DNA of 64,000 nt from contig NZ_QCZK02000038.1 in NCBI RefSeq assembly GCF_003347595.2, forward strand, positions 62,001-126,000, read 5' to 3'. Origin of the DNA: Botryobacter ruber (GTDB lineage: Bacteria; Bacteroidota; Bacteroidia; Cytophagales; Hymenobacteraceae). Positions 42,677-50,954 of this stretch are shown here, in pieces; position 1 is the stretch's first letter, and every line of letters starts with the position of its first letter. Below the pieces are notes generated by a model. That model was not told where the DNA came from. It made no database searches and saw only the letters and a program-made list of their open reading frames with translations. The position numbers and the translations under genes were made by a program.

Positions 42677-43603
42677 ATGACCAAACTAGCCATTGCCATC
42701 CATGGTGGGGCCGGCACCATAACGCCGGCATCGATGACGCCCGAACTTGAAGCAGCCTATAAAGCAGCCCTACAGGCAGCAGTGGATGCCGGGTACCAGG
42801 TGCTGGAAAACGGTGGTTCGGCCTTGGATGCGGTCGAAAAGGCAGTAGTAAAGCTCGAAGACACGCCCATGTTCAATGCAGGCAAAGGCTCTGTGTTTAC
42901 CAAAGAAGGAAAGCATGAGATGGATGCCTCCATTATGTGGGGTAAAACGCTGGAAGCGGGTGCCGTGGCCGGTGTCCGGAGTATCCGGAACCCGGTGGTG
43001 CTGGCGAGGGCTATTATGGAACGCTCCGAACATGTGTTTATGAGCGCGTATGGAGCCGAAGAATTTGCCCGCATGCACAAGCTTGCTTTTGAGCCGGAAG
43101 CATACTTTTACGACCCCTACCGCTACAAACAATGGTGCGAAGTGCGGGACACCGGCCATTTTATGCTGGACCATTCCCAGGAAAAGAAATTTGGTACGGT
43201 AGGGGCCGTGGCCCTGGACGCACGGGGCAATGTGGCTGCCGCTACCTCTACCGGTGGCATGACCAACAAGAACTTTAACCGGATAGGCGATTCACCGGTG
43301 ATTGGCGCCGGGACGTATGCCAACAACCGTACCTGCGCCGTTTCCTGCACCGGGCATGGCGAATATTTCCTGCGGGCCGTGGTGGCCTACGACGTATCCT
43401 GCCTGATGGAGTACAAAGGCTATACCCTGCAGCAGGCCTGCGACTATGTAGTGATGGACAAGCTGGTGAAGTTCGGGGGCGAAGGCGGACTGGTAGCACT
43501 GGACACTTCCGGAGAGGTAGCGCTTCCTTTTAACTCCGAAGGCATGTACCGGGCCTGCAGAAAACAGGGCGAAGCAGCGTGGGTGGCTATTTACAAGCGC
43601 TAA
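42677..43603 (+). CDS. Isoaspartyl peptidase / plant-type L-asparaginase
   Basis: This 308-residue Ntn-hydrolase starts MTKLAIAIHGGAGTI. The auto-cleavage and nucleophile Thr is in KKFGTVGAVALDARGN near residue 178, and the substrate pocket motif GDSPVIGAGTYAN is present. It would mature into alpha and beta chains and hydrolyse beta-aspartyl dipeptides and asparagine. It faces a cyanophycinase gene 99 bases away on the other strand. Cyanophycinase releases beta-Asp-Arg dipeptides, so the two could act in sequence. Confidence 0.93.
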   Translation: MTKLAIAIHGGAGTITPASMTPELEAAYKAALQAAVDAGYQVLENGGSALDAVEKAVVKLEDTPMFNAGKGSVFTKEGKHEMDASIMWGKTLEAGAVAGVRSIRNPVVLARAIMERSEHVFMSAYGAEEFARMHKLAFEPEAYFYDPYRYKQWCEVRDTGHFMLDHSQEKKFGTVGAVALDARGNVAAATSTGGMTNKNFNRIGDSPVIGAGTYANNRTCAVSCTGHGEYFLRAVVAYDVSCLMEYKGYTLQQACDYVVMDKLVKFGGEGGLVALDTSGEVALPFNSEGMYRACRKQGEAAWVAIYKR

Positions 43604-43637
43604 GCAGGTACTGGCGCTCCCGCATCGCTGTAAAAAA

Positions 43638-43673
43638 TTCTGCTGCACCTGCCACCACAGCCACTGCTGTTCC
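43638..43673 (-). repeat. R1 interspersed repeat, copy 15 (-)
   Basis: On the minus strand GGAACAGCAGTGGCTGTGGT then GGCAGGTGCAGCAGAA. Its 30-base core is identical to copy 16. Confidence 0.8.
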
Positions 43674-43702
43674 TTTCCGGAAAGAACTTTAAGTTGATGA
43701 GA

Positions 43703-44563
43703 TCAGGTAACCAGGTGTGTCGAGAATTCCCTGGTTTCAATGTCGTACACGTTACCTTTGGAGAGCACGTGCATCAGCATATTTTCAATGGCTACCGGTC
43801 TTCCTTTTTCTATCTCCGGGTAATTGGTGTACCCCAGCGCATGGCCGTCTGCGATCACTACCAGGTTCGAGCCGATGGTTTCGATCATGTGTCCTTCCGT
43901 TATCAGCACGCCCGTGTCTTCTCCTAAGCCAATGCCTATGGTATTGGGGTGGGCAACAACAGCTTCCATTAAGCGGCCAAAGCGCCCGCGTATCACAAAG
44001 TGGGAGTCGATGATAACGCCACTGATCAGGCCAAGCCCACGTCCGATTTTTACAGCTCCTTTCAGCAACGATTCTTTGGCGCTGCCTCCTTTTATCATCA
44101 CCTCCGACATGGCCATGGCGCCTGCGCTTGTGCCGGCAATTACAAAATCTTCGTTCCAGTAGCGGTGCTTGAGTATGTCCAGGAACTCCGTATCGCAAAA
44201 CATGCGGGTAAGCCGCGACTGGTCGCCTCCGCTGAACATAATTCCGTCTGCTTTTTTGATGCGCTCGAGGTAGTCGGGCTGCAGGGCGTCTTTTTCTTCG
44301 CGGATGTGCATGATGCCAACACCTTCGCAACCCAAAATGCCAAAGGCGCTCGTATAGCGCTCCCCGACTTCTTCCGGGATAAGCGACGCGGTGGTGATGA
44401 CCTCTATCGTTGGTTCTTCGGCTGGAATTTCATTTAAGAAGCGTTTTAAGATGCCGAGTTCAAAAAAATCCAGGTAATATTTTTTTCGGGACCTCGGGTT
44501 TGGATAGGTTCCTTTGTCTTCGTTTCCGCCAACGGCAATCAGCTTTCCTTTGGGTTTGTCCAC
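43703..44563 (-). CDS. cphB: Cyanophycinase
   Basis: This 286-residue S51-family protein starts MDKPKGKLIAVGGNEDKG. The nucleophile Ser is in AGTSAGAMAMSEVMI near residue 147. SGGDQSRL and a late DTGVLI segment complete the family pattern. Cyanophycinase cuts the Asp-Arg polymer cyanophycin into beta-Asp-Arg dipeptides. No signal peptide is seen, so an intracellular or scavenging role is expected. No cyanophycin synthetase is in the window, and an orphan cyanophycinase-like peptidase remains possible. It converges with the isoaspartyl peptidase gene. Confidence 0.9.
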   Translation of the reverse strand: MDKPKGKLIAVGGNEDKGTYPNPRSRKKYYLDFFELGILKRFLNEIPAEEPTIEVITTASLIPEEVGERYTSAFGILGCEGVGIMHIREEKDALQPDYLERIKKADGIMFSGGDQSRLTRMFCDTEFLDILKHRYWNEDFVIAGTSAGAMAMSEVMIKGGSAKESLLKGAVKIGRGLGLISGVIIDSHFVIRGRFGRLMEAVVAHPNTIGIGLGEDTGVLITEGHMIETIGSNLVVIADGHALGYTNYPEIEKGRPVAIENMLMHVLSKGNVYDIETREFSTHLVT

Positions 44564-45083
44564 TTCGGTTGTGTTTTAAGTACAGTAAAAGTTCGTTACT
44601 TCTTTCAGTTCTACGTTCCTGGCAGCTCGCCAGGACGGGTGCTAGGATAAAGTACCCATTTTAGCTGAAATCGTTACAGGCAGGCTGCTCCAACCTGAAA
44701 AAAGTGTCCGGAAACTGTTAAAGGCCAATTTTATGAACATGAAATACAGCTACTGCAGCAGCAGTGGCTGTGGTGGCAGGTGCAGCAGTATTTTTTTCAA
44801 GTATCAAAACGCCCAAGCAAGCCGGAAACATGCTGGCCGCTCCAGGTACTGTTAAGAAGGACTCGCTTACGTAATTTCACCAATATAACTAAACAGGTAC
44901 GTGCAGGAAGGTGAACAAAAGCCGGCGGGCAGGATGAGGGCTTGCAGGTGTTTTTATTTATTTGCCTGATAATCAATTTTATGCGGGTAATGATGTGTTT
45001 TTTTTCAACCCGTGCATATACTCCCCGTATAGAATAGGAACGATTTTAAATTTTTTAATTAAACGAATAAACCTTTCCAAGCT
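44564..45083. other. Intergenic region with an R1 copy
   Basis: It holds one near-consensus R1 copy at 44757-44789 with a T run behind it. No gene, clear promoter or terminator was recognised in the rest, which turns AT-rich toward the DUF892 gene. Confidence 0.5.
44757..44789 (+). repeat. R1 interspersed repeat, copy 16 (+)
   Basis: GCAGCAGCAGTGGCTGTGGT then GGCAGGTGCAGCAG, followed by TATTTTTTT. The 30-base core is identical to copy 15, in the opposite orientation, about 1.1 kb away. Confidence 0.8.
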
Positions 45084-45572
45084 ATGAAACTTAATAATTT
45101 GAACGACCTTTTTATTCACGAATTACAGGATATATTTAATGCAGAAAAACAAATTACGAAAGCGCTTCCAAAAATGATGAAGGCAAGCTCTTCCGATAAA
45201 CTAAAAGCTGCATTTGAGGATCACCTTCAGGTAACGCAAAAGCAGATTGAGCGCTTAGAAAAGGTGTTTAATATGCTGGGAATGAAGGCAAAAGGCACAA
45301 AATGTCTGGCCATGGAAGGTATCATCAACGAGTGTGAATCGGTGTTGAGCGAGAAGGCAGAAGCAGCCGTAATGGATGCCGCGCTTATTGCCTGCGCCCA
45401 GCGTGTAGAACACTATGAAATTGCTGCTTATGGCACTGTGTGTACTTTCGCCAAGCAATTAGGGCTGACCGATGTGCTGAACGAGCTGCATACCACGCTG
45501 GAAGAAGAAAAGAAAACAGACAAGCTGCTCACTACGATTGCCAAGAAAAATATCAATGTAAAAGCTGAATAA
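45084..45572 (+). CDS. Ferritin-like DUF892 (YciE/YciF family) protein
   Basis: This 162-residue helical protein starts MKLNNLNDLFIHELQDIFNAEKQITKALPKM, the DUF892 signature. Later helices have RVEHYEIAAYGTV with Glu and His in ferritin-like metal positions. YciE/YciF relatives are stress proteins with a diiron-like four-helix fold; the exact reaction is unknown. It stands alone, followed by a long hairpin. Confidence 0.92.
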   Translation: MKLNNLNDLFIHELQDIFNAEKQITKALPKMMKASSSDKLKAAFEDHLQVTQKQIERLEKVFNMLGMKAKGTKCLAMEGIINECESVLSEKAEAAVMDAALIACAQRVEHYEIAAYGTVCTFAKQLGLTDVLNELHTTLEEEKKTDKLLTTIAKKNINVKAE

Positions 45573-45597
45573 GCAAGGTACATTTTTCTGACCATAC

Positions 45598-45659
45598 AAA
45601 AGAAGCTCTGTCCTTCCCCGTGCTACTCGCCGGTCAGAAGTTGGCAGAGCTTTCTTTTT
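45598..45659 (+). terminator. Possible terminator after the DUF892 gene
   Basis: AAAGAAGCTCTG and CAGAGCTTTCTTT pair imperfectly with a long loop, followed by TTTTT. Confidence 0.55.
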
Positions 45660-45682
45660 GGCGATGGTTTACATGCGAACAC

Positions 45683-45721
45683 AAAAAGCAGCCCCGGTTG
45701 ATTCCGGGGCTGCTTTTTTTA
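45683..45721. terminator. Bidirectional terminator between the DUF892 and M1 peptidase genes
   Basis: AGCAGCCCCGG and CCGGGGCTGCT form a perfect 11-bp stem with loop TTGATT. T runs exist on the plus strand (TTTTTTT) and the minus strand (TTTTT). Confidence 0.9.
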
Positions 45722-45733
45722 TAAGTGCCGCTG

Positions 45734-47635
45734 CTATTTTTTCAGCAGCTCATCCAGCGTGCTCGTGGAAACGGCATGGTAGTTCGGACGGGCTTTCGCG
45801 TAAATGGCCAGGGCTTTCTTTTTGCCTTCCGGTGTGGCTGTAAGCGCTTTGTAAATAGGCACGAGGAATTTCCGGCGGCCTACGTTGGTCAGGAACGTTT
45901 CCAGGGCCTGGTCGGCGGTGGTGTAGTTGTTCCGGATGGCATGCAGGAACCAGGCGGCCAGTACCTCGGAGTTGCCGGAGTTGGTAAAGTGAAAGGCCTT
46001 GTCCAGTTCTGCCATCTGCTGTGTTGTCATTGGCTCGGGCAGCATCCGGATAAAGTGCAGCCACTCGTGGCTCGACCAGTCTTTGGTGTTGAGTTGTGCG
46101 GCAGGGGTTCCGTTTTTCCAGCTGTTATACGCCTGTTCTACCTGCTCAAAGCGTTTGGAGGCAGGTACCAAATGGTCTTTCGGTAAGCCAGGCGAAAACA
46201 CCCAGCCCTCGATATTTATTTTGCGGGCCAGTTTTTCGTCGCCTTTGATCAGTTCGGTGCGCAGGAACTCCAGGAAACGGTCGGTATTGGTGCTTTTAAA
46301 GGCGAAGGTGTTAAAGTACTTGTTCAGAAACAGGTCGAAGCGCTCTCTTCCTACAGCCTGCTCTATGTGCCGTAAAAAGAAATTTCCTTTCTCGTAGGCT
46401 ATGTCCGTCAGTCCTTCGTCCGGGTCGCGGCCTTCCAGGTCCAGTTGCAGGCGGGTATCTTCGCTTTTCGGGCCAAGTTCCTCCAGCGTGTGCTGCAGGT
46501 CCTGGTAACCGAGCACCTCCAGCATATCGGCATATTCTTTCCCGTACAGCTGCTCCATGATGCGGCGCTCGAAGTAAACGGTAAAACCTTCGTTCAGCCA
46601 GAAGTCGTTCCAGGTGCCGTTGGTAACCAGGTTTCCGCTCCAGCTATGCGCCAGCTCATGGGCAATCAGGCTGGTGAGCGAGCGGTCTTTGGCCAGGATG
46701 GTAGGAGTAACAAAGGTCAGGCGCGGATTTTCCATGCCCCCGAACGGGAAAGAAGGAGGGAGCACCAGCAGGTCGTAGCGGGTCCAGCGGTAGCGGCCGT
46801 ACAGCGATTCGGCAGCCACCAGCATTTTGTCCAGTTCGGCAAATTCATGTGCTGCAGCGGCTATGGTGGCAGGTTCAGCATAAATCCCGGTGCTCGTTCC
46901 GATGGGGCTGAACACCAGGTCGCCCACTGCCAAAGCCATGAGGTACGACGGGATAGGCTGGTTCATGAAAAACCGGTACTCGCCGGTGCTGTTCTTTTGC
47001 TGCGGATTTTCAGCGCTCATCAGCGCCAGTAAGGCCGGCGGCACTTTCACATTGGCGCTGTAGGTAATCCGGATGCCCGGGCTGTCCTGAATCGGAATCC
47101 AGGTGCGGGCCAGTATGGCCTGCGACTGCGTGAAGAGGAAAGGGTGCTGTTTGCCGGCTGTCTGCTGCGGGTTAAGCCACTGCAGGGCCGCCGCATCCGG
47201 TTTGGTTTTGTATTGAATGGTAACGGATTTTGTTTCGGGTTTAATGGCCACGATCAAAGGCTGGCCCAGGTGCTTCTGTTCTTTACCGATTTCAAAGGTG
47301 GTTTCGGTCAGGCTGTCGCTGATGTAGGCTTTCTCGATCACCAGGTCGCGGGTGTCGAAAATGATATGATCTGTTTTAGCGAGATTTTCTATCTGGTACG
47401 TTGCCCGCCCGCTGATCACCTTTTCATCAAAATTCACGTTGATATCCAGGTCCAGGTGCCTGGCTACTGCTTCGGTGGGTTTGGCAAAGCTGTGCACATC
47501 TTCAGGTGCGTTGGCTACTTCCTTTTTTTCTGTCATAGTTTGTTCTTGGTTTGAGGTAGAGGAATTGCAGGCTGCAAACGGCAGGAAAGCTGCCAAACAA
47601 AAGAGCCTGAACAGGTACATGGGGGAATGCGTCAT
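45734..47635 (-). CDS. M1 family metallopeptidase, predicted lipoprotein
   Basis: This 633-residue protein resembles the leukotriene A4 hydrolase branch of M1 aminopeptidases. It has the substrate motif FGGMENPRL, the zinc motif HELAHSWSGN and the second Glu in NEGFTVYFERRIM, all intact. The N-terminus (LFRLFCLAAFLPFAAC) is a lipoprotein signal with lipobox FAAC, so it is likely anchored in the envelope. A shorter start at 47620 (MYLFRLF) is equally possible. The C-terminal helical domain is present. It likely removes N-terminal residues from imported or secreted peptides. Confidence 0.93.
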   Translation of the reverse strand: MTHSPMYLFRLFCLAAFLPFAACNSSTSNQEQTMTEKKEVANAPEDVHSFAKPTEAVARHLDLDINVNFDEKVISGRATYQIENLAKTDHIIFDTRDLVIEKAYISDSLTETTFEIGKEQKHLGQPLIVAIKPETKSVTIQYKTKPDAAALQWLNPQQTAGKQHPFLFTQSQAILARTWIPIQDSPGIRITYSANVKVPPALLALMSAENPQQKNSTGEYRFFMNQPIPSYLMALAVGDLVFSPIGTSTGIYAEPATIAAAAHEFAELDKMLVAAESLYGRYRWTRYDLLVLPPSFPFGGMENPRLTFVTPTILAKDRSLTSLIAHELAHSWSGNLVTNGTWNDFWLNEGFTVYFERRIMEQLYGKEYADMLEVLGYQDLQHTLEELGPKSEDTRLQLDLEGRDPDEGLTDIAYEKGNFFLRHIEQAVGRERFDLFLNKYFNTFAFKSTNTDRFLEFLRTELIKGDEKLARKINIEGWVFSPGLPKDHLVPASKRFEQVEQAYNSWKNGTPAAQLNTKDWSSHEWLHFIRMLPEPMTTQQMAELDKAFHFTNSGNSEVLAAWFLHAIRNNYTTADQALETFLTNVGRRKFLVPIYKALTATPEGKKKALAIYAKARPNYHAVSTSTLDELLKK

Positions 47636-47990
47636 AAGGGGTAGTCGGGATTTTTGTGCTAAGTTAAGCTATTTACGAAAAATTCGGGACATGGCGGAAG
47701 AAGGAATCCTGTTCCTGAAACCGCCACACCGGTACGGGTATAACACATGCTGTTAAAAGTGCGTAAATTATGTTAAGTAGTTTATAGAATTAAAAAGCCG
47801 TGCATTAACATGTGTTTTCCGGGCATTCATAACATTTTGTGCTGTTTTGAAGTACACAGATATAGAATGCCATAATTTTCAAAATAACGTAATTTAAATA
47901 GTATTATTTTTAGAGCGGCTGGAGGCGGAACTACCGGAGCCGTATCAATCTGAAAGCCCTGTGGGGCAATGCATTAAACGAAACGAACAT
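47636..47990. other. Divergent intergenic region, no clear elements
   Basis: This lies between the M1 gene and the L,D-transpeptidase gene, transcribed apart. The only promoter-like motif is TATTTTTA at 47905-47912 (one mismatch to TAnnTTTG). No R1 repeat or gene was seen. Confidence 0.4.
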
Positions 47991-49754
47991 ATGAACCCTT
48001 TCAAATATTCTAAAAACATATGGTACCTCGTGGCCTTTCTGTGGCTTAACATGGCGTTTGGCTGCAACAAAACAGCCAACGATACGCAGTCAGAAGGTGT
48101 AACTACCGACGAGTCGGGCGGTTTATTTAGCAGTGCTGACGAGCGAAGTGCTGCGCCTGTAGTGGTAGACAGCCTGTACATTCTGAATTACATCAGCAAA
48201 ATTCCGCAGTTTAAGGAACATGCGGACCTGATGTTCCTTTTCTACGGGGAGCGCGACTATCGATCGGCCTGGTTTAAGGATGGAAAACTGGTGCCGCAAA
48301 CGGAAAATTTTATGGAGGCCGTCAATCACTCTGCAAAAGAAGGACTGGACCCCAACCGGTATAAGGTGGTGGATATCAGTAGCAAAATTAAGCAGTACAA
48401 CGACATGAGCAGGCGGGATACTGCCCGAACGCAGCTGCAGAAAGAAATAGATGTAGCCCTGACAGCTTCTTATTTCAATTTTGCTTCCGATTTTTACAAA
48501 GGCCGCCTGAACCCGGGCGAATCAAACCTGATCAACTGGAATGTAAAAAAGAACAAGGTAAAACTGCACAAAGCGCTGCAGACTATCCTGAAGGAGCGTG
48601 AAAGCACTTACCCTTACTACGAGTTTGAAGCCCTGCACGATGGGTATGTAAAACTGCGCGAGTCGCTCAAAAAATACCGGGAGCTGCAGCAAAAAGGTGG
48701 CTGGTCCACCGTAGACCTGGGAAAGCGGAAGTTTATTAAACCAGGCGATACAGCCAGGGCCGTGCTGTCTATCCGGAAACGTTTGAACCCCGAAAAGAAG
48801 ATCAGCATGAACGACACCAGTTTGTACCGGTTCGATAAAGCGCTGGAGCAGCAGGTAAAACATTTCCAGATGCTGCATGGCCTGGATACGGATGGGGTAG
48901 TAGGGGGCAATACCCTGAAGGCCATGAACGTTTCTGTAGATGACCGGATTGATCAGCTCATCATTAACATGGAGCGCTGGCGCTGGATTCCGAAACGCCT
49001 GGTACCCAAAAGCCTGGATCAGAAGTTCATCTGGGTAAACATTCCGGAGTACAAGCTCTACATCTACGAAGACCCGGACAACGATCCGGAAGCGGAACGG
49101 AAGTATAAGAAGGTAAAGGAAATGCGCGTGATTGTAGGAAAAACCATGAACTCAACCCCGATCTTTAGCGAAAAGCTGGAGTTTGTGGTGATGGCGCCTT
49201 ACTGGAACGTGCCAAACAGTATTGTAGAAAACGAGATAAAACCAGCTATGCTGCGTAACCCGGACTGGCTTGCCAAAGAGGATATGGAAATCGTAACCAA
49301 AGAGAAGAACCCGAAGCGGATACCGATCAGCTCGATCGACTGGGCCAGTGTTACCGAAAAAAACTTTCCGTATATGGTACGGCAGCGTCCGGGGCGAAAA
49401 AATGCACTGGGCTCTATTAAGTTCCTGTTTCCGAACGAATTCTCGGTTTACCTGCACGACACGCCAACGGAGTCGCTCTTCAACCAGACGCAGCGCGGGT
49501 TCAGCCATGGCTGTGTGCGGGTAGAACGCCCCATGGACCTGGCTACCTACCTGCTGCAGGATATGCCGGAATGGACCGAAGACCGGATACAGGCAACAAT
49601 TAACGGCGGCGACGAAACCTGGGTAACCTTGCCTAAAAAAGTGCAGGTGTACCTCGTTTATTTTACCAGCTGGGTAGATGAAAATGGAGAGGTCCATTTC
49701 AGAGAGGATATTTATGGTCATGATAAAAAACTGAGCAATGAGTATTTTGGGTAA
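47991..49754 (+). CDS. L,D-transpeptidase (YkuD domain, YcbB/LdtD-like), lipoprotein
   Basis: This 587-residue protein starts MNPFKYSKNIWYLVAFLWLN, with a lipobox-like MAFGC at about residue 27. A helical N-terminal domain follows, then a peptidoglycan-binding repeat (LEQQVKHFQMLHGLDTDGVVGGNTLKAM) and a YkuD catalytic domain. The catalytic His and Cys are in GFSHGCVRVERPMDLA. Large LdtD-type enzymes form 3-3 cross-links in peptidoglycan. The ATG at 47991 is preferred over 47961. The next gene overlaps its 3' end by 17 bases. Confidence 0.93.
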   Translation: MNPFKYSKNIWYLVAFLWLNMAFGCNKTANDTQSEGVTTDESGGLFSSADERSAAPVVVDSLYILNYISKIPQFKEHADLMFLFYGERDYRSAWFKDGKLVPQTENFMEAVNHSAKEGLDPNRYKVVDISSKIKQYNDMSRRDTARTQLQKEIDVALTASYFNFASDFYKGRLNPGESNLINWNVKKNKVKLHKALQTILKERESTYPYYEFEALHDGYVKLRESLKKYRELQQKGGWSTVDLGKRKFIKPGDTARAVLSIRKRLNPEKKISMNDTSLYRFDKALEQQVKHFQMLHGLDTDGVVGGNTLKAMNVSVDDRIDQLIINMERWRWIPKRLVPKSLDQKFIWVNIPEYKLYIYEDPDNDPEAERKYKKVKEMRVIVGKTMNSTPIFSEKLEFVVMAPYWNVPNSIVENEIKPAMLRNPDWLAKEDMEIVTKEKNPKRIPISSIDWASVTEKNFPYMVRQRPGRKNALGSIKFLFPNEFSVYLHDTPTESLFNQTQRGFSHGCVRVERPMDLATYLLQDMPEWTEDRIQATINGGDETWVTLPKKVQVYLVYFTSWVDENGEVHFREDIYGHDKKLSNEYFG

Positions 49755-50310
49755 TCAGTTAAGCCTGTTTGTCCGTTCTGTGGCAGCAGTGGTGCTGCTC
49801 GGAGTAGGGCTGAGCGCCTGCGACTCCAGGGAACAGCCCCGGGAGTTGCTGGAGAAGGATTACCGTGCAAATGCTGCCGCTGCCGATACCGCTGATCCGC
49901 TGCATGTCCCCACCGATTCGATCCTGCACAAGGTGCAGGAGGTGAAAATACGGGCGCTTGGCAACAACCTGCAGGAAATCCGTTTCAGTAAGGATACCCT
50001 GGAGGTAATGGCCGGCGCACTGGTGAAACTGAAGCTGGAAAACGAGGGTATTGACAAGCCGATGATCCATAACATCGTTATTACGAAGGAGGGGCAGTAC
50101 AAACAAGCGGCACTGGAAGGAGCTAAAGTAGGCGCTCCCGGAAATTATATTCCTGAAAATGTTGCCGTGATAGCAGCCTCTTCGCTGGCCCTTCCCGGGC
50201 AGACCGTTGAGGTAAAATTCCAGGCGCCGCTCAAGCCGGTTACATACGATTTCGTTTGTACGTATCCGGAGCATTACCAGCAGATGCACGGTAAAATTAT
50301 CGTGAAGTAG
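49738..50310 (+). CDS. Azurin/plastocyanin-like copper lipoprotein
   Basis: This 190-residue protein has a lipoprotein signal ending LGVGLSAC (Cys at about 28). A linker of about 50 residues leads to a cupredoxin domain of about 125 residues. The type-1 copper ligands are visible: His in MIHNIVI, and Cys, His and Met in FVCTYPEHYQQMHG. It would shuttle electrons in the periplasm or on the membrane. It overlaps the L,D-transpeptidase gene and is likely co-transcribed with it. The cbb3 oxidase genes lie 4.6 kb away, so it could be an electron donor to that oxidase, which is inference. Confidence 0.9.
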   Translation: MSILGNQLSLFVRSVAAVVLLGVGLSACDSREQPRELLEKDYRANAAAADTADPLHVPTDSILHKVQEVKIRALGNNLQEIRFSKDTLEVMAGALVKLKLENEGIDKPMIHNIVITKEGQYKQAALEGAKVGAPGNYIPENVAVIAASSLALPGQTVEVKFQAPLKPVTYDFVCTYPEHYQQMHGKIIVK

Positions 50311-50336
50311 AAGTTAAATTTTTTGGAATGAATGCA

Positions 50337-50377
50337 GCAGCAGGGCTCCCTGGATAGGGGAGCCCTGCTGCTTTTTA
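50337..50377 (+). terminator. Terminator after the azurin-like gene
   Basis: GCAGCAGGGCTCCC and GGGAGCCCTGCTGC form a perfect 14-bp stem, followed by TTTTT. Confidence 0.9.
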
Positions 50378-50566
50378 GGGGGCTGCCGTTCTTGCTGGCG
50401 CTGTACCTGCAGTACAAAGCAGTACTATCTTTATAATCCTATTTGCCTGGTTTTTCTTGGGCAGAAAGCAGCGCGGGTTCCTTCCTGCTTAACCGGTTCC
50501 TGGTACCCGTTCGCTCTGCCATTCCCGCATAATAAATCAACCATACAGGTGCAGCCGCATAAGTAG

Positions 50567-50619
50567 TTATCCATGATATAGTTAGCGATTGTGGATAACT
50601 CGAGTTATCCACAATCGCT
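50567..50619. promoter_or_regulatory. Perfect 36-bp palindrome with two inverted DnaA boxes, plus a third near-match
   Basis: The sequence at 50584-50619 equals its own reverse complement, centred on CTCGAG. It contains TGTGGATAA (50590-50598) and TTATCCACA (50605-50613), both exact matches to the DnaA box. A weaker TTATCCATG lies at 50567-50575. It could be an origin-type, DnaA-titration or DnaA-regulated site. Confidence 0.7.
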
Positions 50620-50750
50620 GCTCCGGAGGCTGCCACTCTGTCAGAAGCGCCCGTTCAGACGGACTACAGTAGCATGGTTTTACGCAAATAATTGAGCCAT
50701 CTAAGCTTAAAACCAGCGGGTTTAAAATAAAATATAGTTTTGTTATTAAG

Positions 50751-50780
50751 TGTTTACAAAAGTATATACATTTGTAAACA
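50751..50780. promoter_or_regulatory. Operator-like 30-bp palindrome overlapping two divergent -7 elements
   Basis: TGTTTACAAA and TTTGTAAACA flank AGTATATACA, and 28 of 30 positions are symmetric. It contains an exact plus-strand -7 TACATTTG (50767-50774) and an exact minus-strand -7 TACTTTTG (50757-50764). A bound dimer would block both start points. It lies 175 bases upstream of the XRE gene, which suggests autoregulation. Confidence 0.65.
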
Positions 50781-50954
50781 GGAGTAGGGTTAAAATACGA
50801 TATTCAAATTTATGATGTTGGTGGTGTGGATATTATGTGTATTAAATTAAAGTTGTAGTAGAGCATAGTTTGCTGCTTTTTTTGCTTTGACAGCTCCATG
50901 TAAACAGCCTGCGGGTGTGTTTTTCTGCAGGATAATAGTATCCCTTTTGGTGTC

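Larger units (their letters stand above)
50311..50954. other. Control-element-rich intergenic region
   Basis: It contains the terminator of the azurin gene, a perfect 36-bp palindrome with two DnaA boxes (50584-50619), a further DnaA-box-like site TTATCCATG at 50567-50575, AT-rich DNA from 50690, and a near-perfect 30-bp palindrome (50751-50780) upstream of the XRE gene. No gene is confidently seen. A 65-codon minus-strand frame at 50439-50636 runs through the palindrome but has no family resemblance. Confidence 0.7.

Noticed and set aside
46849..46884. R1-like stretch inside the M1 peptidase gene
   Set aside because: The encoded segment EPATIAAAAHEFAE has the same length as the matching region of other M1 enzymes, as far as I can recall. 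It is probably chance similarity through Ala/Thr/Pro codons rather than a repeat insertion.
50439..50636. 65-codon minus-strand open frame across the DnaA palindrome
   Set aside because: There is no family resemblance, and much of it is translated from the palindrome and neighbouring non-coding DNA. The minus-strand -7 at 50757 leaves the idea open but not supported.
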